A stretch of 64,000 bases of DNA from Incurvaria masculella (GCA_946894095.1 OX335642.1:29647021-29711020), one strand, 5' to 3'; numbered from the stretch's first letter, positions 10,035 through 22,762 are shown. Notes: a model not told the origin generated them from the letters alone. Made by a program: numbers and translations.

Positions 10035-10540
10035 CCCCATACACCACATTTCCGAAGGAATTAGGTGCCACGCCAGGACCTTCCCTTTATGAGCACTACA
10101 TTGAACTGAATGGAAAACAATGACAATAGCCTTAAACATTGAATGTTACTGTATATTTTTATCGTTTTTTAACTGTGTGCAAAAACTGTTTTCCTTCCTG
10201 TTTTCCTAAATGTTTCTAGCTTTAGTATTTTTTTCATTATTACTTGCGTTTTATATTCAGTGGAAGACTGACCAATCTGTTAAAATTCATGTACGTACCT
10301 CTTGAATCTGGACAGTTGCACGCCTCATTTGTAGTCAGCCGTAATGTTCAATCAGTTAAGATAACCGTTTCAAAATTATCTGATATGTTACACGTGTTAT
10401 TTTCACCAAGCGGTACTGTTCAACTCGTTAAAACAACTATTGATAACTAACTGTTTTGGCTCATTAATAGATACTTCCCGTAATACATTAATAGTAATGA
10501 GAAATACTTTACAATTTAGGGCTGAGTTTTAAATGTGCTA
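9906..10540 (+). repeat. Dispersed repeat E, copy 1, with SINE fragment inside
   Basis: CAGTGAATCTAACTGTAGTT and ATCGATTACTCTAACTGAG on the left, then after a family B SINE fragment (about 9992-10130, minus strand) a long stretch rich in AACTGTTTT, GATACTTCCCGTAATACATT. Copies at 35205-35735 (minus) and 61700-62045 (+) share most of it. No reading frame. Confidence 0.75.
9992..10130 (-). mobile_element. SINE tail fragment (family B)
   Basis: ATGGATGGCTAATACC, GAAGGAATTAGGTGCCACG and ACATTGAACTGAATGGAAAA are the family B tail on the minus strand; head lost. Confidence 0.8.
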
Positions 10541-10935
10541 AGACAGTGAACAGTTGCACATAATTTGTTTCACTGTAGAGCCTACTGTTTGGTTCCTAAT
10601 TCTATTAAACAGCTGTCTTCTAGTTCTACTGCTAGGAGTGCCTGTTTCGGGACCCAACGGCATAATCGATAGCATTATGCTAGATTTACGAAAATGCCAA
10701 TTCATTAACGATTTACTGAGAAACGATTCACTATTAAGCAGGTGACAGCATGGGGCTGTATTTCAAGTAATAGAAAAGCAGAACTGTACAGCAGCAATGT
10801 TATGTGATTAATAGGGTAGATAACGTTCTCGAAAAAGTAGCAAACTAAAGCCATGAAAACCTTTTTGCATTTAATGTTGACATTTACCTAATCGACTTGT
10901 ATGTTTTGCACTTGAATTATTCTAATGCCTATTTG
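10541..10935. other. No gene seen
   Basis: AT-rich; a 63-codon frame at 10554-10745 has no recognisable domain. Confidence 0.4.
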
Positions 10936-11102
10936 GACCTTTTTCACCTACTGCTGATTAGCTTAATCGCCACAAATTAAGGGCCTTTCTAAACAGCTTG
11001 CGCAATCAATACCAGTGCAAGATAATTCGCACTTTAGTAATAAAGACCTTGTAAGTGTCGATTTAAATTAAATTAAAAATCAGCACTTAGTGAAAACCAG
11101 GC
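10936..11102. mobile_element. MITE F, copy 1 (PIF/Harbinger-like)
   Basis: Ends in imperfect inverted repeats (CCTACTGCTGATT on the left, AATCAGCACTTAGTG on the right). Same family as 50165-50321, 51515-51661 and 52530-52660, two of which have 3-bp TAA/TTA duplications. Confidence 0.7.
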
Positions 11103-12316
11103 TTATAGTACTAATTTGCTTAAAGTATTTTTTGTCAGTCTCTATTTTAAAATGTGTCTTATATAATCAATATAAGATTCGGTAACCCCATTTTGTATCA
11201 TCCCGTATAAGATTCACGTAAATCATGGATATGATTACGTCCACGTACCTGACTGAACCTGGGCACACATAGAGCTACGAGATGGAACTTCATCACAAAA
11301 TTCCAATTGAAGTTTCTGCCCCCACTGATAATCGTAAAATATAGATAATAGATTATACAGCGCAAAATTTTCTCGAGATTAATCCACTGAAATGCCGAGA
11401 AGCAATTTTCAAAATAACGACACCATGCAAAGACAAGTGATAATCTGGCAAATTAATTAGTAACATATATTCAGTAAGTTATTTTGTAAAATTTCATATT
11501 GATTTCACTAAAAGTGTTATTTTCAGAAACTTTCAGTATGGCTCTCGCATAAAATCACATTTTGGATTAAATAAAATTGAGATCTTAATTAGCGAAAGAT
11601 TATTTTAGATCTCAATACGCGTATAGAAAAACACAATTTTTTGAACAAATATAATTTTAGTTTTTGATAAACTAAAAATTATTTTCAATGTTCATAAATG
11701 CAAATAGACAATCATGTGCTGGAACAAAAACAATTTTAGATCGTAACAACATTGAAAATATTAACTTGTCACAAAAAATATGATTTCTCCGTGTGCAAAA
11801 AGTGATTATGTATCCTTTATGAACATAATCTACTGAGCTATCTACAGAGGACTCAATACATCATTTTCAGTAACACCTAAAAGCCTTACATTATATACCC
11901 GAATACACAACAAAGAAACAGTATCTACCGACCAATAGGACGAGTCGTTACTGTAGCGAGGGTCCTCATTGGCTGATGCCCGCAGTCAAGTTGTTACTTC
12001 AGTCGAGCTTTCAGCAGCGGACCACAAAGGACTGAATATTTTACCCTCCCTGAGTTGTAGGTACTTATTTGATCTCGTCTTTATTTATGAAACTGATAGA
12101 TACACAGCATGACAAAGGGTTGGGACGGCCATTATTATTATTTTCAGTATCTATTTATTAAAAAAAATAGTTTACAAGTATTAAATATATTCACAAAAGA
12201 AGCCTTAAAAATATATATCTAAATCTGAATATAACCTAAGGGAGGACCTGGGAAATATTCTATAAGGCCGCTCGAGCTACAGGGACAGAAACCTCGAAAC
12301 GATTTTAGAGACAGGC
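11103..12316. other. No gene seen; CCAAT-box pair
   Basis: AT-rich. At 11925-12060 the composition rises and an ACCAATAGG word and a CATTGGCTG word (inverted CCAAT) lie about 40 bp apart, a promoter-like arrangement. I see no reading frame after it, so I make no gene call. Confidence 0.3.
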
Positions 12317-12612
12317 TGAGATAAATAGTCGTAACCGAAACTAAGACTAACGATAAGTTGTACTTTGTGACGTCACTTTGCATCACTTTGAGATTGCGTC
12401 CATACCGAATGTGTCAAAGTGACGTCACAAAGTACTACTTTTCGTAAATCTTAGGTTGAGATAAAAAGTCGTAAAATAAACTAAAACTAACGAATAGTAG
12501 TACTTTGTGATGTCCTTTGCATTACTTTGACATTTCGTCCATACAAAATGTATCAAAGTGATGTCACAAAGTACTACTTTTCGTTAGTTTTAGTTTCTGT
12601 TACGACTATTTA
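12317..12612. mobile_element. MITE N, double copy (TIR GGCTGAGATAAATAGTCGTA)
   Basis: Starts GGCTGAGATAAATAGTCGTA and ends with its inverse (TTACGACTATTTATCTCGGCC). Internally two head-to-tail palindromic halves each contain TACTTTGTGA...TCACAAAGTACTACTTTTCG, so it looks like a duplicated element. A single copy with a clear target duplication lies at 58224-58384. Confidence 0.8.
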
Positions 12613-14082
12613 TCTCGGCCCGAGAGTAGAACGGCTTTCTGCATCTGGAATCGGAGTAAAATATTGATAACGTTTGGTTTTTTTTGTAACAACGTCTCTT
12701 GATACAGTCACATATGTTCATGCTATCACAACTAAATAGGAACAAAGCCGTTATCCCTTTCAGTCATGTCGAAGTTGAAATCTTAAAGCGAAATCGGCTT
12801 AAAATTATTTTTCTTTCCAGTGTAATAGTATGAAAATACATGGCTGTACTAAAATATCAAGCAAGTAGGTACAATCAAATTCTTGATTTTAGTAACATGT
12901 TACTTACCTACTAGGAGCTTTGTATATATTTTTTTTAAATCACAACACACAAATATCATATGAGCCAACAGCGTGAAGCGAAATTATGCCTTACCATCTC
13001 CGTCGATAGCATTATATTTCTTCAAAGGCCACACTCATAGTCGTCGTTCAAAGGCTCAATTCATTTATTCTGCGATTTTATGTATACTATAGGAAAACAA
13101 GAATAGTGCAGGTTTGGGACATTGAAGTGATTAAATATTAAGTCTCACTTACTATGACATTTCTTAACTTATTTAACATAATATTTCTTGGCTTGGTAAG
13201 ACATTTTAAACAAATCATAAATCTGAATTTAAACCTACGGAAAGCCCAGTTAGCCTAATTAAGAGTATTTTGACTGGATTGTAAGGAAATACATTTGCTT
13301 CTTGAACGCCTTGATTTTAATTTAATTTATTTATGTTTTCCTTATTTTACTCTGCACACTTGGATACGTCGGAAACAGCATGTTTTTAGAATTTAGCTTT
13401 ACTTACAAACATTTGTTCGAGCAAAAAATTGCCTTCGTTAAAAATGTTAATGTTTAGTAACCACACAGTAGTTAATATTTGCAAACTAAAAACTAGATAC
13501 ATCTAACATTACCTAAGTGAGTCGAAAAATTAAAAATCCATTTACAATACTAATAATCCAAATGCCAAAAATCTAACAATATGTCGACATGAAATGCCAA
13601 AAAATTAAAATAAAATTATAAAATGACTAGTGTTCTGTCTAGAGCTTCGCTCACTTTTTTCAATTAGTGTCCTAATTTTTTTTTTAGCCCTAGCTCCATA
13701 ATTTGTGGAGATAATTTATTGTAAAATCTTATACTATTTATGAGAAACTTTTGGATACCTTAACTAACCTATGTTTTTCGATACGTCCACTATGTTCCCA
13801 GATGTCGCAGTTAACGATTATTACAACATCTTAGTCTCATTATATATGTTCTACTATTGCGGGTGCAACGTAAATGATCTTTACGAATTGTGTACCCCCT
13901 TAATATAGCCATAGCATGTTCTTCAAGGTCGCCCAGGTACGACGCTCCATTCACTGCCGCCCTTTAGATCTGTTTCGTCATCCTTTCGTCACTCAATCAC
14001 TCTGCACATCCGAACCACCTAACGTAGACATTCTCCTCGCTACACAATAGTTCCTATAGATACAGCAATTTATTCGTCAGTT
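12613..14082. other. No gene seen
   Basis: AT-rich non-coding sequence. No frame above 60 codons. No repeat recognised. Confidence 0.4.
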
Positions 14083-14358
14083 ATGCCCCTGGGGAATCTC
14101 GTGCCAGCTGTTTCAATTAAGCCACGCTCGAAACCTGTCGCAAGCCCACCTCAAGGCCCCTTCCCCCCTCCGACCCCCCCCCCCCCCGACTCCCAGAACT
14201 TCCCGCTAGTACCCCTCCCCCGCGCGGTTACCGCCCCCCCCCCCCCCGCCCGCCCGAGCGCGGCAAGATATTCAAATTGCGAACATTTCATTTTAACGCT
14301 TGCTAAGATATTCGCGCTTCCGACGCGCTCCCACGAAGGGGCGAGAGTGTCGATATAA
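14083..14358 (+). other. GC-rich block with two poly-C tracts
   Basis: C-runs of about 12 at 14177-14189 and about 15 at 14235-14249. A 91-codon Pro-rich frame covers it (residues 20-60 almost only P, S, A), which is a consequence of the C-runs. Downstream GCGAACATTTCATTTTAACGC and GGGGCGAGAG look like repeat debris. Not called a gene. Confidence 0.6.
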
Positions 14359-14810
14359 TTGTGGATATCGAAAACGTTTTTTGTAAAATTTTGAAGGCCA
14401 CTTATTCTGAAATGTATCTTGCCATAACAGTAATAAGACTCTTAATTTACATTATCAATCATTTAATATTTTGAGTCAAGTTCTTTAAAAAAATGTTTAT
14501 CTAAAGAAAAATTAAAATGGCGACGAATTGCACGTCTTTAATAAAAAAAAATTGCCAATGTTTTAAAATGTTACATCTTCCATTAAAATTGTATACATAG
14601 CTTGGTACCACGTGCAGACCTTTTGTAACCGATTTTGAGCATACAATATTTTTTAATATTAATAGTTTCATCAACTTTGCCAAAGATATATAAATCTATG
14701 ACCTAGAATAAAAAACAATGTGTACATTAAATATCTCATGATTAGAAAAGGGATCACCTATATAAGCAATGCTGGGAACGTAGTAGTAGAACATAGGTTT
14801 TTATTTAGGT
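14359..14810. other. No gene seen
   Basis: AT-rich; a 60-codon minus frame at 14501-14683 has no domain. Confidence 0.4.
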
Positions 14811-15171
14811 AACTGGATATAGATGGCTAATATTACAATAATAATAAAAATAATAGGTACCGTCATTACATTTGCTTATCAAAAAAGTTTTTAAATTAGT
14901 GTTATGACAGAAACTTCCTTATATTGCTTGGTCACATTAAAGTGAATAGGAAACACAGAAAATGCTCATTAGCGATTCGGCTATCTTTGTTTGTCAAGTA
15001 TTTATCGCGGAATTAACCTGTTGCCATAATAAGTAATGTGTCTCACGCAGAATCCGAGCACGCTGGTCGTGCGGTCGACGCTCGAAAATGGTCACTCATC
15101 TAGAACCCGACTGCGTGCAAAGTCGTTTCACCTCAAATGACAAGGCGTTACACCACTGGACTACCGAGGGT
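14811..15171 (-). mobile_element. 5S-headed SINE, old copy
   Basis: Heavily diverged but collinear with the 6084-6443 copy: CTGGATATAGATGGCTAAT, ACATTAAAGTGAATAGGAAA, AATGGTCACTCATCTAGAAC (5S C-box reversed) and CACCACTGGACTACCGAG at the head end. Confidence 0.65.
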
Positions 15172-15311
15172 GACACGTCTGTCGTTGGCTCTGTGTTATG
15201 CTCTCACACCTTATTCTATCCATAGATGACATATAACGTATGAGCGCGGGAACTTCCTTTTGTATGAACTTCATCAAGTCAGTTCGCTTACGAATTCGAT
15301 GTTCTCTAGTT

Positions 15312-15480
15312 TCAATGACATCTAACTAAGAACTGCACAAGACGCCATTTAGTACAAAGAACATGGGCGCTCCGATTTCTAATGCATACTGACTGGCCGT
15401 CACTAACATCATTCACTGAAACGAGAGGCCATGCTGCCGCTATATGGACGAGTTTCAGTCGCCAATTTCGTCCTTCCTTA
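15312..15480 (-). repeat. Dispersed repeat J, copy 2
   Basis: Minus-strand match to the GACTGAAACTCGTCC-ATA-GCGGCA block and the CGGCCAGTCAG word of copies 1, 3 and 4. The overlapping open frames on both strands (15312-15629 and 15382-15618) are not protein-like and are treated as repeat shadows. Confidence 0.5.
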
Positions 15481-16904
15481 CTCGTAGGTCTACTTTGTGT
15501 GCGCAGGTCTCTTTTTTTTATGTTTTTATCGACGTTTCCAACGGAGATTTGCCCCTCCCTAAGCAAGTTGAGACGTTTGCGAAATGTGAACATTTCTAAA
15601 ATTGATCGGGCATTGTAAGAACGTGGCAAGAATTCTCATTTGCACGCTTCTCGGAGCCAGCCTGTATAGCTCCACGTATACGTATACTCGAACAATATTA
15701 TGTACAGGGTGGCACATAGACGGTGTCTCTACATAGGCGCATTATATATTCACCGTCGATGCTTAACTCGGTTCGTGCTTCGCATTGTCATTTAGATTAA
15801 ATTTAGCTATGTGTACACTTCCATAATGTGAGACGATTTCGTGGGAGTATTTGGTATTAATTAAAAGCCGATCGACTTTTCTGAGGGGAAGCTGATGGAG
15901 GTGAGTATATCTAAATATGGAAGTAGGTCACAGATACCACCAGGTAAGTAATATAATCGTATGCGAAACAGGAAATAGTGTAAATCCAGGTTTACATTGC
16001 CTTAAACTGATGTATAAACAGCTCATGAAGGGAATGTTACGGCATGACACCTAATTCCTTCAAAACAACGCGCGTTGGTCTAATATCATTACGGTGGATG
16101 TGGTATTGACATTGTCCACTTACGTAAAAATGTATTTGGATCACTATCTAAAAATGGATCAAGTCAATATAAAATATTTCCCTAATTAAATGAAAGAGTG
16201 TTTAAGATAAATCGAAAATGGATGATACATTTTATTTTAATACAAAAATTAACGGCCACTGACAAGTAACTGGTTTAAAATAAATAAATGTAATATTTAT
16301 GTATAATCAGGGTTTAGGTACAATAAACATACATACTGTAACGACTTACAAAATAATAAAAACACACTTCTTTTGACAATAGTCCTGTACTTTTATGCCG
16401 TTACACTGGAAAGAGAAATAATTTAAATGCCCATTTTGCTCCAAGGTCGACGTCAACACGACAGAAAAGAATCTACAATCCCAGTGTAACGACATGAGAA
16501 TACGGAACTTATCACGCTCAGAACATAAAAAAAATAAACCTTGACATTTTATTAATCAGAATTGTAGAAAAAACCTATGAATGAATGAACGAATAAAACC
16601 TGTCACAATAAATATTCACGCACGTAAGTAAAACTAAACAGAGATGAGATAAACATAACCTCCTGCCTGGCTAATTCTCTATGAAACGTTGAATCACAAT
16701 TTGACCTTCTGTCCGAACAAATATTAAAAAACAATCCGCCATTATTCCAAAATCCAAGCGCTCACAAAACGCACAATAAATACGAACCAAATGGCATTGT
16801 GAATAACAAACGGAATTATATTTTTTACTCTCACAATATTGGCCTTTGTCCTCGAAACGAGTTCTACAAAAAAGTGACAAGCTTTATAAGTTTAGTTTCA
16901 GCGT
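15481..16904. other. AT-rich upstream region of the Dmrt gene
   Basis: No gene seen. A decayed SINE tail lies at about 16017-16110 (GACACCTAATTCCTTC, TGGTCTAATATCATTACGG). Confidence 0.4.
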
Positions 16905-17025
16905 CCGTTTCCACCAATCGGGGGCCAGAGGCGGAGTCACCCCGGGCCGCCATTGGCTACATGCGGACTCGCATCTGACAACATTTTATATAACCCTGAT
17001 GATACAACATATACACTTATCACTT
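16905..17025 (+). promoter_or_regulatory. Candidate Dmrt promoter
   Basis: CCAAT at 16913-16917, an inverted CCAAT (ATTGG) at about 16951, and a TATA-like TTTATATAACC at about 16985-16995. An A-centred start-like ATCACTTG falls about 30 bp later. It is the only GC-rich stretch between AT-rich upstream DNA and the first coding exon. Placement is inference; no transcript data. Confidence 0.4.
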
Positions 17026-17594
17026 GAGCGAGAGAGAGAGAGGGCGCGACTATGAATACAGTGTCCGTGCGGGCACGCTCGCCCGGGGCGGTGTCGCCGT
17101 CTCGCTCTGGCGCGGGGGTGGCGGTTTCAAACATTGTGAGTTTCTTCTCAGTTGGTTAAAATGACTCAGCAGCGCCAGTGACATTGTCGCGCTCTAAGCG
17201 GACACTTTCAAAATTTTGAATTTCGAACGTTGGACAGTTTTCGAATGTGATTCTGTTCATAAGGCCAGCGCTCGATGCGGATACTTAGCATTTTTTGAAT
17301 TTCGAACGATTCATATTTTTCGAATAGACTTTTGTGAAGTGACGCTCGAAGCATACACCTGATTTTTTTTTAAATTTCGAACGATTGACATTTTCTAATG
17401 AGCTTCGGTCATTAGACCCAGTGACATTGACACGCTCAAAGCAACAAGAATAAAAAACGAACGTTTTGACTTTTTCGAATGTGCCAATACCGGATCTGAG
17501 TTTTGAGGGATGATGTTCTCGGCCGGTCAGTGAATTCTAGTGACATTTAAGGACTTGGTGACTTGGTGGTTTAAGAGCTCAGTGACTTGGTGGA
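17026..17594 (+). promoter_or_regulatory. Dmrt 5' leader with repeated motif and upstream ORFs
   Basis: If transcription starts near 17020, this is the 5' UTR. It holds a (GA)n run, a 35-codon upstream ORF (17052-17159), a 6-codon one (17161-17181), and four degenerate repeats beginning CGCTC-AAGC at 17190, 17269, 17343 and 17433, each followed by AATTTCGAACG or similar. A GTGAGT at about 17136 could be a 5' UTR splice donor, which would shorten the leader. Confidence 0.4.
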
Positions 17595-17699
17595 ATGGAG
17601 ATGTCACTGCCCAACGGGGTGGATGTATCTCAGCTGGTGCAGCACCCGGTACTGGCGGCGCTTCCGCCCTTCTTCTTGCGAGCTTCCGAGAGATATCAA
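17595..17699 (+). CDS. Dmrt99B: Dmrt99B/DMRTA-type gene, coding exon 1
   Basis: Encodes residues 1-35, MEMSLPNGVDVSQLVQHPVL then a Pro/Phe stretch ending LRASERYQ. A stop codon in frame at 17583-17585 makes this ATG (or the one two codons later) the start. The exon ends CAA then GTAAGT, a strong donor, phase 0. The ending RASERYQ directly before the DM domain is the arrangement of the DMRTA (Dmrt4/5, insect Dmrt99B) subfamily, where the DM domain lies close to the N-terminus. The assignment depends on exon 2; alone this exon is too short to identify. Symbol given at subfamily level. Confidence 0.85.
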
Positions 17700-18559
17700 G
17701 TAAGTTTCATTGCCGTTAGAAAGATATGTGTTAAAAAAAACTGGAAATAACACAAACGCTTCTGTGTTTCATAGTATGGAAAGGAATAACCATTTACTTA
17801 TGTAGAACTCTACCTTGTCCAACCATTTATTTAACTTTTGACAGCTCGAGCGCTAATCGATTAGTGATGTCCTAATGCCTTACTGATTCGATTTCTTGTA
17901 TCGATCGGCTTTATTTATTAGATTTGTTTATCGCTTCAACATATTGATATTTAAATTATATTCTACAAATCATGAAACAACCAGCGTTTTACAAGTATTT
18001 AATGGTTTTGTCTATGGTTGCTAGTTAAACATTATTGAATTTCATAGAGGTGTTTATGTCAAAAGTGTACCAAATAGAGCACTACATGAAGTAGATCTCT
18101 ATTTAGTACTTTCGTCAAGTTTCAGTCTAATGCGTGATTTCATTATTTATTTGATGAAATCATTAAAAAAATAATACAAAGGAGTAAAAATAGTACCGGG
18201 GCAAACTGACAATTTTTGGTTATTTTATGATTGGTTAATTTAAAAATAGGAATAAAAAATATTAGTATTAAAACATGTGTTATAGATGGAACTAAGATAT
18301 GTTTGTATACATAGTCAGCATACAGAATGAAATATCGGCGGTAAGTCTATATATTCTTTCACATAAAGATTTCTTTCTTTTGATTAGGAAAGTGTTTTTT
18401 TTTTGTGACCTTTTATAATATAGTTGTTTTCTAGTTGCGAATCATTCAAAGAGCCATAAAACGGACGGAAATAAATAAACTACAACTAGTTCTGCCTCCA
18501 TCAAATGTGTTGAACCTTTGTGTAACGTTTTATTACCTTAGCATTTAATAAAAGATGTT

Positions 18560-18690
18560 CGAACCAGCAATTAAATTGTGAGTGTTTTCCATTCATAAGG
18601 GTCTTGGCAAGGCAACGGGTTCCCATGTGGTGTGTTGGGATGATATCGTGACAGTACGCGTGATTAGCCAAGATAACCCTTTTTATAAAA
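18560..18690 (+). mobile_element. SINE tail fragment (family B)
   Basis: GAGTGTTTTCCATTC, TCTTGGCAAGGCAACGGGTT, CCCATGTGGTGTGTTGGGAT and TGATTAGCCAAGAT are the family B tail. The GGTTCCCATGTGG variant is the form found with 5S heads. Head missing. Confidence 0.75.
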
Positions 18691-20430
18691 AAAATTTAAA
18701 CTGCTCATAAATCACGAAATCATTAATGAAGTCGGGAGTCGTTACTGAAAGTCGGCCATACACTGAGAAAAAAGACGTTTAATAAAATGTTGTTCAATGT
18801 TATCTAGTTCTATCGGCACTGTTTTAGTAGACTGAACTATAAAAGGACAATGCCGAAATCAAAATCGCATTAAGGCGCTAGGACTAGCCAACTACTCGCG
18901 CCATACAAATACACCTTTTAACAAATGTAATAATATGTAGTGAAACGCTTCAGCAAATCCAAATAGAACTCCAGACTGATAATGGATTGTTAATATTTTT
19001 TGATTCCATCATTTATTTAAATAATAATAAATAATAAAAAAATTGATTTTTCTCATTATAAATCTGAAAGTAATTCGATTTCTAGATATAAGCAAAAACA
19101 GCATATATGCATAAACAAAAAAAATCCATTTGCTTTTAGATTTCTACATTTAGTCAAAAAAGTTCGGAAATGGACACCGTTTCCGCAATGTATTTTGTAT
19201 AGAAAAAGGAAACATACATTAACGAAAATAGGTTGATTCCTAGACAATGAATCATATATTGTAAGAATGACACTTCTAATCGTCAGACTTAGTTAGTTAA
19301 CTTGGGTTGCTTCGTCTAACTTTGCGATTTGGCTAGTACCAGGGCCTTAAAGAGTACATTGACAAAGACCGATACCAATAGGCAACCATGTGATTGAAAA
19401 TTAAAATTAAAAATAATATTTTTCAATTACTAATTAATTAAAGTTCCAGCGGACAAGGTTTATTATTTTTAAAAAAGTTCACAACATGTTGTTCTCAGTG
19501 TTGTCAGATGTTGCGTATTTTTGCTGTAATAGGTAACGACATTTTAATCCTATCTTGCGTTTTCAGCTAAATGATTAATGTCTCAGTCGTTAATCTGCAA
19601 TAAAAATCTAAACTAAATGCACTCCATATATATTAAAATGAATTATGTTACTAATAAAAAAAATTATCATTATACTTCCGGTTTAGTTTTGGTCTATTTT
19701 CTATACCAATATCTGGCACCTCCGACCGCGACAAGCCGTCATCATGACAGATTGTATGTGTGTATCAAGGTAAAGATCAATCAGTACGTCTTCAATAGTT
19801 TACGGAGAACCGAGTGGCGCTGCTGTCGCTATAATAATATCAGCCAGATCCATTTATTTTAAGGTCTACAACCATACTGTTCGATCATAGCATACTGATG
19901 TCGCTTCCTGTACAAACATGCACGTCAAATACTATATTAATTATAATTTAACGTATATGCGTTTTTCGTAATTAATAGAAAAAATATATTTATGGTTCTA
20001 TGCTGAAAGTCCTTGCCTTTCCATGTGAACAAAGATACAAAGAGAAGTAACATTTCACAAGACTAACCTCAAATATGCATTTTTAAAAGTGTCTGACGGG
20101 TTATTCCTGCTGTGAAAGTAAAGTAAACCATATTAATTATTGTGTGTAAGCATGTGAGTAAAATACTTTTGGTTGATACGGTATCGTTTAAGTAGTAGCG
20201 CTTTTCTGGCCCATAGTAAAATCGGCAATTTCCTTTAGTAATATCAGAACCGCCATTCTTTGGTATATAATAAATATGTAACTTATTATTTATTTCCAAA
20301 ATTCATAATTGTAATCATAAAATAGAATAATTTGTTAAGAAACAATTTTATTAAATTATTAATTAATTACTTTACCTAATATCACAGATTCATTTATGAG
20401 TTTTATTCTATAAGGCTACATATAAGAGGT

Positions 20431-20501
20431 AATGGCTGTGCCCGGCGTGATGCTCGTGAACGGGTGCTGTTTGTGGGGACTGGCCTGCTCCAATTGGCAA
20501 C
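20431..20501 (-). repeat. Dispersed repeat K, copy 2
   Basis: Reverse-complement match to 8656-8726, only a few differences over ~70 bp. Confidence 0.8.
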
Positions 20502-20664
20502 ATATTAGTTGGAGGGGATTGTCTTTGCAAATAAAATGATATTTGTCATAAACTGTTGCATACGGCATGGATTGTAAATTTTTGTGTATTCATGTGAATT
20601 TAGTGTTTTACCTATGTTTTTGTTAAAATAATTGACAAACACTTTTGTAAACTTAGACTAAGTG

Positions 20665-20808
20665 GACGTTGAAAAAAAAAAACAGCGGAGTTTCTTTCCA
20701 GTTCTTCTTCGCTGTGTTTTGTTTTGCTGAACTGGCCAATGCTAAAATATGACAAATCCGAGTGCAGTGTACTGTCTATGGATGATGAATAAACAATACA
20801 ATACAATA
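20665..20808 (+). mobile_element. Retroposon 3' end
   Basis: Ends in AATAAA (20788-20793) followed by an (ACAAT)n tail, the pattern of a LINE or SINE 3' end. TTTCTTTCCAGTTCTTCTTC upstream resembles lepidopteran jockey-like 3' ends. No coding part is visible. Confidence 0.5.
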
Positions 20809-21343
20809 TAAACCTGCTCCCCAGCCCATATACCTTTCTACGGACCCCGAACCGTTGGACTTGGACAGATCCGTCCGTATCCTGAGTTAGTGCGAAATCC
20901 ACTTCGGCATAAAATAAGTAATGCAAGGGGTAAAATAGAAGATTTAGTCAACTTATGGATACATACATCTGTCAACTGGCAGGTTATTAGTGGTAGTAGG
21001 GTTCCGTACCATCGAACAAGATTTAAATACAATCACGTTGTTTGTATGGGAACGCCCTTTAATTTTTATTATTTTTAAATGTTAATATTATTATGTATTT
21101 GTCCGGGTTTTAATGCCCATTCATCTCACAATCTATAAATGCAGAGAGCACCTAGGAAAACTAGAGAAATCAAAATATTTTTACTGAGCGCAGACACTAT
21201 GCACGAAAGATCATGCTAAAAAAAATTGATAATCTTTACACATTTCCTTGACACTTGCAAGTTATACATTTTCGTAAGTATATTGGTTCTTTACTGATAA
21301 ATATGAAAATGGAACACTTGTGAAGTCGAATTATTCCTTTTAT

Positions 21344-21632
21344 AGTTCCGTACCCAAAGGGTCAAAACGGAACCCTATTACTAAGCCTCCGCTGTCCGTC
21401 CGTCCGTCCGTGCTTCCGTCCGTCTGTCACAGGGCTGTATCTCATGCACCGTAATAGGAAGGCAGCTGAAATTTTCACAGAGTGTGTATTTATTTTGCCG
21501 CTATAACAACAAATAGGTAAAATAAAAAATAAAAAATTAAATCCCATACAAAAACGTGGTTTTTTTTTTGTCAAATCTTGTACAATGATACGGAACCCTT
21601 CGTGTGCGAGTCCGACTAGGCTGGTTTTTTTT
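21344..21632 (-). mobile_element. Element A ((ACGG)n-bearing repeat), copy 1
   Basis: Minus-strand copy of a repeat that starts AAAAACCGGCCAAGTGCGAG, contains ATAGCGGCAAAATAAATAC, CTGAGATACAGCCCTGTGAC and a (GGAC)n run, and ends GGGTACGGAACCCTA. It has no reading frame and has TACGGAACCC words at both ends in inverted orientation. A smaller 5' fragment lies at 20999-21080. The 97-codon minus frame across it is a shadow. Confidence 0.85.
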
Positions 21633-22179
21633 AAATGTCGCCTTGCACGAAGCACACAGAAACAAATGGTCGCCTAATTTCGCCGCAAGACGGGTCATAT
21701 TGCTACTGTGGTGCTAACGGATCAAAGAAAGGTTAACTCGGAATTGTATGTGACAGTTTTTGCCTCAAAAGTATTATCAGCTTGGTGTGTGACAAGCGCC
21801 CGAAGTCTGGAACCCGTCACCTACTTTGGCACCATACAAAACTTCGCCGCACACCTCTGTCAGATCCCTTGACCGTTTCTATTAAAAAAAAATTGAATAT
21901 CCTACCCCACCTGGCATAGGTGGCACACCTGGTGGATTGCCATGACAGTTATGGCTGTCGTGCCAATCCACGCCCACACATGATGAGTTCTACCTGATGT
22001 GATCGGCAGCGTCGAACCGATTGGACGATCGGCAGCATCGTGCATGTAGACTGGGAGGTCGCGGCAAAAATGGTAACGATAACGTAAATGGCTGAAACAC
22101 AGTTCACAAGATAAATACCAACCCTCTGAAGAAATGTGTCGGTCTGAACTTCAAAAACTGAACAAATGTTTGGTTGCAT

Positions 22180-22443
22180 TTCGCAGTTATAGGGGATTAA
22201 GGTAAAACATATAACTTTAGGTATATTTAAGTATTAAATAGAAAAGCCGACTAAATTAGGTATGAATATGTCCGGACTCTCATAGTATGTCCCAACATCT
22301 GTTTATAATAGCCAATCTCGCTAACGCAACCGATTGGCGCAGAAATACCAACATATTTAGCATCTGAGGTTTGGTCTCTAACCCATGAGCGCATATTCAT
22401 CCTATTACCTTATCGTGACCAAAAATGTGACCTCCCGGAATAA
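22180..22443 (+). repeat. Dispersed repeat D, copy 1
   Basis: Collinear with 36825-37105: TTTAGGTATA-TTAAGTATT, ATATGTCCGGAC, ATAGCCAATCTCGCTAAC, GGTTTGGTCTCTAACCC and CGTGACCAAAAATG. About 260 bp, diverged. It ends about 150 bp before the DM-domain exon. Confidence 0.75.
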
Positions 22444-22483
22444 TGGCCACTACACTCAAGGGCCAGAGCTGTCCGATATTTGA

Positions 22484-22762
<279 letters not shown>

